The translations under genes were made by a program, and so were the position numbers. Shown in pieces: positions 14,914 to 20,638 of a stretch of DNA of 20,638 bases. Below the pieces are notes generated by a model, which saw nothing but the letters and a program-made list of their open reading frames with translations, was not told where the DNA came from and searched no databases. The stretch comes from JAAYZK01 sp964535025 (GTDB taxonomy: Bacteria; Planctomycetota; Phycisphaerae; SM23-33; FEN-1343): NCBI GenBank assembly GCA_964535025.1, contig CAZHRW010000127.1, forward strand, positions 1-20,638, given 5' to 3'. Positions within the stretch are counted from its first letter, which is position 1, and each line of letters begins with the position of its first letter.

Positions 14914-15590
14914 CCGACCGGACGATCCAAGCCGTCGTGTTCGACCTGGACGACACGCTCTACAGCGAGCGGGACTACGTCCGCAGCGGCTACCGCGCCG
15001 TCGCCGCCGCGATGAGCCCCGAGGCGTCGGCCGTCGCCGCGTGGATGTGGCGGCGGTTCCGCCACGGCCGCACCGAGCGGATGTTCAACGCCGCCGCCGC
15101 CGCGTTCGGCCTGCCGGACGACCCCGAGACGATCGCCCGCTGGGTGGCGTGCTACCGGCAGCACCGCCCGCGGATCGCCCCGCACGCCGACGTCGTCGAG
15201 GTGCTCGACGCCCTGCGCGGGCGGGTGAAGCTCGGCCTGCTCAGCGACGGGTTCCTGCCCGCCCAGGCGCTCAAGCTCGACGTGATGGGCCTGCGGGAGC
15301 GGTTCGACGCGATCGTCTTCACCGAGGCGATGGGGCGCGACTGCTGGAAACCCTCCCCGGCCGGCTTCGAACGCATCGCCGCCAAGCTGGGCGTCCCCCA
15401 CGCCGCCTGCGCCTACGTCGCCGACAACCCCGCCAAGGACTTCGTCGCGCCCAACGCCCTGGGCTGGCTGACCATCCAGTGGCGCCGCGACGGCCAGGTG
15501 CACGCCGACGCCCCCGCCGCCGACGGCGGGACGGCCCGGATCGTCGTCGCCGACGCCGCGGCCCTCCTGGCCGCGCTGCCGTTGCCGTGA
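14910..15590 (+). CDS. HAD-superfamily hydrolase
   Basis: The 226-aa protein has all four HAD motifs: FDLDDTLY with nucleophile Asp12 and acid Asp14, LLSDG (Ser112), Lys147 in CWKPSPAGF, and VADNPAKDF (Asp172, Asp177). A helical cap (about 20-90) makes it a subfamily I phosphatase. Its ATG is inside the stop of the ATP-grasp gene (ATGA at 14910-14913), so the pair is co-translated and probably acts on linked substrates, for example dephosphorylating a sugar phosphate or product of the ligase. This ligase-phosphatase pairing recurs in polysaccharide clusters (family knowledge); the exact reaction is not known. It ends 36 nt from the convergent cysQ. Confidence 0.85.
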   Translation: MTDRTIQAVVFDLDDTLYSERDYVRSGYRAVAAAMSPEASAVAAWMWRRFRHGRTERMFNAAAAAFGLPDDPETIARWVACYRQHRPRIAPHADVVEVLDALRGRVKLGLLSDGFLPAQALKLDVMGLRERFDAIVFTEAMGRDCWKPSPAGFERIAAKLGVPHAACAYVADNPAKDFVAPNALGWLTIQWRRDGQVHADAPAADGGTARIVVADAAALLAALPLP

Positions 15591-15603
15591 AGCCGTGGCC
15601 GTA

Positions 15604-15638
15604 CCTCAAGCCTCAAGTCTCAGGCCTCAAGCCTGAAG
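15604..15638 (+). repeat. Heptanucleotide tandem repeat, YCTCARG type, across the cysQ stop codon
   Basis: Five exact-period units: CCTCAAG at 15604, 15611 and 15625, TCTCAGG at 15618, and CCTGAAG at 15632. The variant last unit lets TCAGGC (15620-15625) pair with GCCTGA (15631-15636) around CTCAA, a small hairpin between the convergent HAD and cysQ genes. The tract also encodes the last three residues (LQA) and stop of CysQ. Confidence 0.9.
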
Positions 15639-16418
15639 GGGCACGTCCATCCCGTTGGGCACGACGAGGAACCCGTCGCGGGTGAGCCCCTGGGCCGGGT
15701 CGTACGACAGCGGCGCCCCGTTCAGGTCGAGGACGCGGCAGCCGGCTTCGAGGGCGATGGCGGCGCCGGCGGCGGTGTCCCACAGGCGGGTGGGGCCGAA
15801 GCGGGGGTAGAGATCGGCGCGCCCTTCGGCGACGGCGGTCAGCTTCACCGAGGAGCCGCACCGGATCGTTTCGGCCACGCCGAGCCGTTCGAGATAGGCC
15901 TGCGTGCGGTCGTCCAGGTGCGAACGGCTGGCCACGGCGACCCGCGGGACGCGCCGGTCGCCGGCGGCGATCGGCTCGGCGTCGCCGTCGCCCACGCGGC
16001 GCCACGCCCCGCCGCCGGCGACGGCCCAGTACAGCGTCCGCTTGGGCGGGACGTCGATGACGCCGAAGATCGGCCGGGCGTCCTCGATGATCGCGATGTT
16101 GACGGTGTACTCGTCCCGCCCGCCGATGAACTCCTTCGTGCCGTCCAGCGGATCGACGCACCAGAACGTCGTGTGCCGCCCGGCGACGAAGGCGTCGAGG
16201 TCGCCCTCCTCCGAGAGGATCGGCAGGGCCGGCGCCAGGCGGGCGAGCGCCTCGGTGATGAGGGTGTGGGCGGCGAGGTCCGCGCGGGTCAGCGGCGAGC
16301 CGTCCGCCTTGTCGACGACCTGGCCGATCTCGCCGGCGATCTCGAGGATCGCACGGCCGGCGGCCTCGGCGGTCCGACAGACCGGGTCCAGCCAGCGCTG
16401 CAGGGTCCGTGGGTCCAT
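15627..16418 (-). CDS. cysQ: 3'(2'),5'-bisphosphate nucleotidase, inositol monophosphatase family
   Basis: The 263-aa protein hydrolyses 3'-phosphoadenosine 5'-phosphate (PAP), the by-product of PAPS-using reactions, in the cytoplasm. The family's metal ligands are clear: ILSEEG (Glu70, Glu71), CVDPLDGTKEFI (87-98, the KEF form characteristic of CysQ rather than inositol monophosphatase) and RLWDTAAGAAIALEAGG-like near residue 215. The length fits CysQ (about 250-270). ATG 16418 is preferred over GTG 16424 because AAGGAG (16429-16424) overlaps the GTG. The gene is divergent from cysC across 186 nt with promoters on both strands, which suits joint control of PAPS production and PAP removal. 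Its last three codons and stop lie in a heptad repeat. Confidence 0.88.
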   Translation of the reverse strand: MDPRTLQRWLDPVCRTAEAAGRAILEIAGEIGQVVDKADGSPLTRADLAAHTLITEALARLAPALPILSEEGDLDAFVAGRHTTFWCVDPLDGTKEFIGGRDEYTVNIAIIEDARPIFGVIDVPPKRTLYWAVAGGGAWRRVGDGDAEPIAAGDRRVPRVAVASRSHLDDRTQAYLERLGVAETIRCGSSVKLTAVAEGRADLYPRFGPTRLWDTAAGAAIALEAGCRVLDLNGAPLSYDPAQGLTRDGFLVVPNGMDVPLQA

Positions 16419-16444
16419 GGTCACTCCTTCCGGGTTGCCTGAAA

Positions 16445-16473
16445 ACTATAAGCGGTTTGCTCCGGGGCGTCTA
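16445..16473 (-). promoter_or_regulatory. Promoter of cysQ
   Basis: On the minus strand TAGACG (16473-16468) and TATAGT (16450-16445) are 17 nt apart, placing the transcript start about 20 nt before ATG 16418. Confidence 0.55.
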
Positions 16474-16509
16474 CACTCATGCCGGGCGGTTGGGATGCCG
16501 ATAGGCCCA

Positions 16510-16539
16510 TTGACGGCTCGGCCGGTGGTTGGGTATCAT
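16510..16539 (+). promoter_or_regulatory. Promoter of the cysC-cysD operon
   Basis: TTGACG (16510-16515) and TATCAT (16534-16539) are 18 nt apart, about 65 nt before ATG 16605. No operator repeat is obvious between it and the divergent cysQ promoter. Confidence 0.6.
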
Positions 16540-16604
16540 CCACCGTCTTGGTGTGACAGCGACACGGACGTCCCGCCCGCAGTGGCCCCCGAGGAGCGCA
16601 AGCA

Positions 16605-17222
16605 ATGGCCAAGGCCGACAATATCGTCTGGCACGACGGTGCCGTGACCGCCGAGCAGCGCCGGCGGCTGCTGGGCCAGCGCGGGTGCGTGCTGTGGCTG
16701 ACGGGACTGTCGGGCTCGGGCAAGTCGACCCTCGCCGCGGCGTTGGAGCAGCGGCTCGTCGCCGCCGGGCGGGCGGCGTACGTGCTGGACGGCGACAACA
16801 TCCGCCACGGGCTCAACGCCGACCTGGGCTTCAGCCCCGAAGATCGCGACGAGAACATCCGCCGGATCGGCGAGGTGGCGGCCCTGTTCGCCGACGCGGG
16901 CCTGATCGCCATCGCCGCCTTCATCTCGCCCTACCGGGCCGCCCGCGACCGGGCACGTCGCGCCGCCGCCGACGCGCCGTTCCTGGAGGTGTTCGTCCGG
17001 GCGCCGTTGGAGGTCTGCCGGCAGCGCGACCCCAAGGGCCTGTACGCCAAGGCCCGCGCGGGGGCGATCCGGGGGTTCACCGGCATCGACGCGCCCTACG
17101 AGCCGCCGGCCGACGCGGCATTGACGCTCGACACGGCCACGCAGTCGGTGGACCAGTGCGTCGACGCCCTGGTGGCGCTGCTGGGCGACCGCGGCGTACT
17201 GACCGGATCGAAAGAGGCGTGA
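16605..17222 (+). CDS. cysC: Adenylylsulfate (APS) kinase
   Basis: The 205-aa stand-alone enzyme phosphorylates APS to PAPS. Walker A GLSGSGKS is at 34-41, followed by VLDGDNIRHGLNADLGFSPE, DENIRRIGEVAALF and FISPYRAARD. The APS-binding lid region RDPKGLYAKARAGAIRGFTGIDAPYEPP is complete, so this copy looks fully active. The length is typical (about 200 aa). GAGGAG sits 8 nt before ATG 16605. cysD begins one base after the stop. A second APS kinase domain is fused to CysN at 18486-20414, so the operon carries two. Confidence 0.93.
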   Translation: MAKADNIVWHDGAVTAEQRRRLLGQRGCVLWLTGLSGSGKSTLAAALEQRLVAAGRAAYVLDGDNIRHGLNADLGFSPEDRDENIRRIGEVAALFADAGLIAIAAFISPYRAARDRARRAAADAPFLEVFVRAPLEVCRQRDPKGLYAKARAGAIRGFTGIDAPYEPPADAALTLDTATQSVDQCVDALVALLGDRGVLTGSKEA

Positions 17223-17223
17223 G

Positions 17224-18129
17224 ATGAGCACCTACCGCCTGACCCACCTGCGGCAGCTCGAAGCCGAGAGCCTCCACATCATCCGCGAGGTCGCCGCCGA
17301 GTTCGAGCGGCCCGTGATGCTCTACTCGGTGGGCAAGGACTCGGCCGTGATGCTCCGCCTGGCCCAGAAGGCCTTCCGGCCCGGCGGCCTGCCGTTCCCG
17401 CTGCTGCACGTGGACACGACCTTCAAGTTCCGCGAGATGATCCGCTTCCGCGACGCCGAGGCCAGGCGCGTCGGCGCCGAGCTGATCGTCCACACCAACA
17501 CCGAGGCGCTGGAGCGGATCGGCCCCTACGACCACTGGACCTGCACGCTCTGCGCGGACCTGCTCAAGACGCAGGCGCTCATCGCGGCGCTCAAGCAGGG
17601 CGGGTTCGACGCGGCCTTCGGCGGCGCGCGGCGGGACGAGGAGCGGTCGCGGGCGAAGGAGCGGATCTTCTCGCACCGCGACGCGTTCATGCAGTGGGAC
17701 CCGAAGAACCAGCGGCCGGAGCTGTGGAACCTCTACAACACCCGCCACGCGCCGGGCGAGTCGTTCCGCGTGTTCCCGCTGTCGAACTGGACCGAACTGG
17801 ACGTGTGGCACTACATCTACGCCGAGCAGATCCCCATCCCCTCGCTGTACCTCGCCAGGCCGCGACCGATCATCCGGCGCCACGGGATGCTCCTGCTGGC
17901 CGGCGAGTTGAACCACCCCCGCGACGGGGAGACCGTCGAGACCGTCCTGTGCCGCTTCCGCACACTGGGCTGCCAGAAGTGCACCGGCGCGATCGAGTCG
18001 GACGCCGACACGCTCGAGAAGGTCATCGGCGAGATCATGATCGCCCGCCACAGCGAACGCCAGAACCGCGCCGTCGACCAGGACCGCGACGGATCGATGG
18101 AGCAGAAGAAGAAGGAAGGCTATTTTTAG
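17224..18129 (+). CDS. cysD: Sulfate adenylyltransferase subunit 2 (ATP sulfurylase small subunit)
   Basis: The 301-aa subunit (E. coli CysD is about 302) adenylates sulfate to APS in a complex with the GTPase CysN. The PP-loop YSVGKDSAVMLRL (34-46) binds ATP. LLHVDTTFKFREMI, HTNTEALERIGPYDHWT and FGGARRDEERSRAKER are the family's conserved blocks, and the C-terminus ends with RDGSMEQKKKEGYF as usual. ATG 17224 is one base after cysC, with AGAGG upstream. The partner cysNC follows after 356 nt of repeat-rich DNA, unusually far for a pair that is normally adjacent. Confidence 0.95.
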   Translation: MSTYRLTHLRQLEAESLHIIREVAAEFERPVMLYSVGKDSAVMLRLAQKAFRPGGLPFPLLHVDTTFKFREMIRFRDAEARRVGAELIVHTNTEALERIGPYDHWTCTLCADLLKTQALIAALKQGGFDAAFGGARRDEERSRAKERIFSHRDAFMQWDPKNQRPELWNLYNTRHAPGESFRVFPLSNWTELDVWHYIYAEQIPIPSLYLARPRPIIRRHGMLLLAGELNHPRDGETVETVLCRFRTLGCQKCTGAIESDADTLEKVIGEIMIARHSERQNRAVDQDRDGSMEQKKKEGYF

Positions 18130-18191
18130 TGCGCGCGCTTCCTGGCTGGGCGGAAAGGTAGTCATCGGAGAGCGTGAGGCCGTGGTAGAAA

Positions 18192-18337
18192 TCCGAAGCA
18201 CGAAGCACGAAATCCGAAACAAATTCGAAACGGACAAACGGCCAAGACGACAAACCAAACGAACGAAATACGAAGCACGAAATCCGAAATCCGAAACAAA
18301 TTCGAAACGGAAAAACGGCCAGGACGACAAACCAAAC
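18192..18337 (+). repeat. Heptad-based duplicated block (CGAAATC type) between cysD and cysNC
   Basis: The block at 18201-18260 recurs at 18271-18337. Both copies begin CGAAGCACGAAATCCGAAA and end GACGACAAACCAAAC, with AAATTCGAAACGG in the middle. Copy one is 60 nt and copy two 67 nt; the extra 7 nt are one more CCGAAAT heptad. CGAA occurs every 7 nt from 18194 to 18215 and from 18264 to 18292. Short fragments of the block (ACGACAAACGG, AAACAGC) continue to about 18375. No gene is visible in the 356-nt gap. Confidence 0.88.
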
Positions 18338-18435
18338 AGCGAAAGACCACAAACAGCAAGACGACAAACGGAAACGCATCGTCCCGTTGGGCTCGGCCGT
18401 TTGCCCGTTTGCTGTTTTGGGCCGTTTGAGAGTTG

Positions 18436-18470
18436 TTTCGTATTTCGTGCTTCGAATTTCGGATTTCGCT
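18436..18470 (-). repeat. Inverted copy of the CGAAATC-type heptad tract
   Basis: Five 7-nt units (TTTCGTA, TTTCGTG, CTTCGAA, TTTCGGA, TTTCGCT) are the reverse complement of the tract at 18192-18296. They end about 15 nt before the cysNC start. The plus strand at 18395-18430 also carries inverted versions of the AAACGGCC and CAAACGG pieces, so most of the gap could fold back on itself. Confidence 0.85.
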
Positions 18471-18485
18471 TAAGACAGGATGCCC

Positions 18486-20414
18486 ATGGACGTCGCCAGG
18501 TTACTGCAAGAGAACGAATCCAAGGACTTGCTGCGGTTCGTCACCGCCGGCAGCGTGGACGACGGCAAGAGCACGCTGATCGGGCGGCTGCTGTTCGAAT
18601 CGAAGGGCATCTTCGAGGACCAGCTCTCGGCGATCCGCGCCGTCACCGACGCCGGCCAGGCCGCCGGCAGCGACGGGGTGGACCTGGCGCTGGTCACCGA
18701 CGGGCTCAAGGCCGAGCGCGAGCAGGGGATCACCATCGACGTGGCCTACCGCTACTTCGCCACGCCCCGCCGCAAGTTCATCATCGCCGACACGCCCGGC
18801 CACGAGCAGTACACCCGCAACACCGCCACCGGCGCGTCGACCGCCTCGCTGGCGGTCATCCTCATCGACGCCACCCGGGGCGTGCTCACCCAGTCCAGGC
18901 GGCACGCGTTCATCGCGTCGCTGCTGGGGATCCCCCACATCGTCGTCGCCGTCAACAAGATGGACCTGGTCGACTACGACCAGGCCGTCTTCGAGGCCAT
19001 CCGGCGGGAGTTCACCGATTTCGCCGCTCGGCTGCAGTTCGCCGACGTGACGTTCATCCCCGTCAGCGCCCTGCGGGGCGACAACGTCGTCGCGCCGGCC
19101 GCGGCCATGGACTGGTACACCGGCGCGACGCTGCTGCACCATCTCGAGACGGTGCACATCGCCTCCGACCGCAACCTGATCGACCTGCGCTTCCCGGTCC
19201 AGTACGTGCTGCGGCCGGACCGGCGCCGGCGCGGGTACCTCGGGACCGTCGCCTCCGGCGTGGTCCGCCCCGGCGACGAGATCACCGTCATTCCCTCGGG
19301 CGTGCGCACGCGCGTCAAGGGGGTCTTCGGCCCCGACGGGGACCTCGACGAAGGGTTCTGTCCCCTGTCGGTGGGCGTGACGCTCGCCGACGAGGTCGAC
19401 GTCAGCCGCGGCGACATGCTGGTCCACGTGCGCAACGTGCCCCGGGTGGATCGCACCGTCGAGGCGATGGTCCTGTGGATGGCCGCCGAGCCCCTGCGGC
19501 CCGCCACGCCGTACCTGATCAAGCACCTGACCCGCACGATCCCCGCGGAGATCGCCGCCCTGCGCTACGGGGTGGACGTCAACACCCTCCACCGCCACGA
19601 CGCCGACCGGCTCGGCCTCAACGAGATCGGCCGCTGCGTGCTCCGCCTCGGCAGGCCGATCGCCTACGACCCTTACACCCGCAACCGGGCGACGGGGGCG
19701 TTCATCGTGATCGACCGGGTGACCAACGCGACGGTCGGGGCGGGGGTGATCCTCGACCGCGACCCCAACGAGTGGACCGGCGAGCCGGCCGCGCGGGTCT
19801 CGACCCCCGCCAGCACGCACGTGACCGCCCGCGCCGGGCAGGTCTCACCCGACCAGCGCGCCGCCCGCCTCGGCCACCGCCCGGCGACGGTGTGGCTGAC
19901 GGGCCTGACCGGCGCCGGCAAGAGCACGCTGGCCTACGCCGTCGAGCGGCGGCTGTTCGACCTGGGCTGCGCCGCGACCGTCCTCGACGGGGAGAACATG
20001 CGGCTGGGGCTCAGCAAGGACCTCGGCTTCGGCGCCGACGACCGCGCCGAGAACGTCCGCCGCGCCGCCGAAGCCGCCCGCCTGCTCAACCAGGGCGGGC
20101 TGATCGCCCTGTGCGCCCTGGTCAGCCCCGAGGCCGCCCCCCGCCGCCAGGCCGCCGAGATCCTAGGCGCCGACCGCTTCGTCGAGGTCTACCTCGCGGC
20201 CCCGCCGGACGTCTGCCGCCGCCGCAAACCCGACACCTACGCCAAGGCCGACAGCGGCGAGATCAAGCACTTCTCCGGCGTCACCGCCGCCTACGACCCC
20301 CCGGCCGACCCCGACCTGACCCTGCCCACGGACGAACTGGACGTCGACGCCTGCGTCGACCGCATCGTCGACCTGCTCCGCGAGCGGCAGATCGTGCCCG
20401 AGGCCCGGCGCTAG
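18486..20414 (+). CDS. cysNC: Bifunctional sulfate adenylyltransferase subunit 1 / APS kinase
   Basis: The 642-aa fusion has a translation-factor-like GTPase (CysN) followed by APS kinase (CysC), as in NodQ. In the GTPase, AGSVDDGKST (21-30), DTPGHEQY (about 102-109), NKMD (about 157) and VSALRGDNV are intact. Beta-barrel domains follow to about residue 430. A linker near 440-460 leads to the kinase, with Walker A GLTGAGKS (473-480), LDGENMRLGLSKDLGF and DRAENVRR. Its lid region reads RRKPDTYAKADSGEIKHFSG instead of the RDPKGLY..ARAG..FTGI form seen in the separate CysC. CysN's GTPase drives APS formation with CysD. ATG 18486 is favoured by AGGA 5 nt upstream; ATG 18480 adds two residues. Confidence 0.93.
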   Translation: MDVARLLQENESKDLLRFVTAGSVDDGKSTLIGRLLFESKGIFEDQLSAIRAVTDAGQAAGSDGVDLALVTDGLKAEREQGITIDVAYRYFATPRRKFIIADTPGHEQYTRNTATGASTASLAVILIDATRGVLTQSRRHAFIASLLGIPHIVVAVNKMDLVDYDQAVFEAIRREFTDFAARLQFADVTFIPVSALRGDNVVAPAAAMDWYTGATLLHHLETVHIASDRNLIDLRFPVQYVLRPDRRRRGYLGTVASGVVRPGDEITVIPSGVRTRVKGVFGPDGDLDEGFCPLSVGVTLADEVDVSRGDMLVHVRNVPRVDRTVEAMVLWMAAEPLRPATPYLIKHLTRTIPAEIAALRYGVDVNTLHRHDADRLGLNEIGRCVLRLGRPIAYDPYTRNRATGAFIVIDRVTNATVGAGVILDRDPNEWTGEPAARVSTPASTHVTARAGQVSPDQRAARLGHRPATVWLTGLTGAGKSTLAYAVERRLFDLGCAATVLDGENMRLGLSKDLGFGADDRAENVRRAAEAARLLNQGGLIALCALVSPEAAPRRQAAEILGADRFVEVYLAAPPDVCRRRKPDTYAKADSGEIKHFSGVTAAYDPPADPDLTLPTDELDVDACVDRIVDLLRERQIVPEARR

Positions 20415-20442
20415 CGCGGCCTCCACGCCCGCCGACGGTTCA

Positions 20443-20612
20443 TGAGCCACTCCCGCCAAACCGCTCCCCTCCGGGGGAGCTGGGGCCCGCCGGGCCCCCC
20501 GGGGGGGGGCGCCCAGCCGCGCCCGGCTCGGCCTCCGCGCGCCCCCGGCGGTCCCTGAGGCATTCCCGCCAAACCGCTCCCCCTTCGGGGGAGCTGGGGC
20601 CCGCAGGGCCCC
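20443..20612 (+). repeat. Hairpin-rich repeat, two units 113 nt apart, after cysNC
   Basis: A 56-57-nt unit at 20443-20498 recurs at 20556-20612. Each begins TGAG.CA.TCCCGCCAAACC and carries two adjacent hairpins: GCTCCCC with GGGGAGC (20463-20480; one base pair longer at 20576-20594), then GGGGCCC with GGGCCCC (20482-20498; 20596-20612). The loops differ (TCCG or TTC; GCC or GCA) while the stems are kept. It resembles REP-like intergenic elements and may stop transcription from cysNC. The last 224 nt of the window show no gene. Confidence 0.85.
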
Positions 20613-20638
20613 GTAGGGGCGACCGTCCGGCCGCGCCG

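Noticed and set aside
18035..18379. Minus-strand frames rich in FRI and FRA repeats, and the matching plus-strand peptide
   Set aside because: They are translations of the 7-nt repeat; the 21-nt protein periodicity explains the apparent peptide repeats.
9731..18470. CRISPR array
   Set aside because: The repeats are 7 nt, contiguous and without spacers, and no cas gene is present.
18501..19820. A 439-codon minus-strand frame opposite cysNC
   Set aside because: It is the complement of the conserved GTPase domain; the peptide is a valine, glycine and histidine-rich shadow.

Overview
The window looks like a stretch of a GC-rich planctomycete-type chromosome, probably Phycisphaerae-like. The grounds are several exported proteins with planctomycete-style dockerin (DGDGDVDLDD) repeats and C-terminal PEP-CTERM sorting tails, strong GC bias at third codon positions, and low-complexity intergenic repeats. 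The lineage is inferred from protein style; no rRNA or tRNA gene is visible.

Layout. Positions 1-93 (-) hold the N-terminus of a glycosyltransferase family 9 (heptosyltransferase-like) gene. Positions 298-2232 (+) are a two-gene operon of exported dockerin plus PEP-CTERM proteins, the second with a trypsin-like domain, behind a good sigma70-type promoter. Positions 2406-4256 (+) are cdsA (CDP-diacylglycerol synthase) and a PhoH-family ATPase. A small six-helix membrane protein (4379-5050, -) diverges from a geranylgeranyl-reductase-type flavoprotein and a linked seven-helix membrane protein (5299-7498, +). A hairpin separates these from a convergent PEP-CTERM gene (7578-8321, -) that has a near-consensus promoter.

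From 8.5 kb on, the window is a surface-polysaccharide and sulfate-activation region. It contains a DegT-family sugar aminotransferase (8545-9663, -), a UDP-HexNAc 6-dehydrogenase (WbpA type, 10109-11422), galE (11495-12478), and an exported F5/8-type-C-like protein whose dockerin is broken by a 13-nt insertion (12573-13205). These are followed by a PglC-like phosphoglycosyl transferase, an ATP-grasp ligase and a HAD hydrolase (13287-15590), tightly packed. Next come divergent cysQ (-) and cysC, cysD and cysNC (+): ATP sulfurylase, two APS kinases and PAP phosphatase, with no sulfate-reducing enzyme in view. The combination fits supply of PAPS for sulfating a polysaccharide, although no sulfotransferase lies inside the window.

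The most unusual non-coding signal is a set of heptanucleotide tandem repeats at four loci, all between 9.7 and 18.5 kb. They look like three unrelated repeats (CAGATCT-, CCTCAAG- and CGAAATC-type), but in a common register all fit one heptad, roughly YYTCRRR. They lie upstream of the aminotransferase, in the galE ribosome-binding site, across the cysQ stop codon, and in the cysD-cysNC gap, where two copies of a block differ by exactly one heptad. A different, hairpin-rich repeat occurs twice at the right edge (20443-20612).
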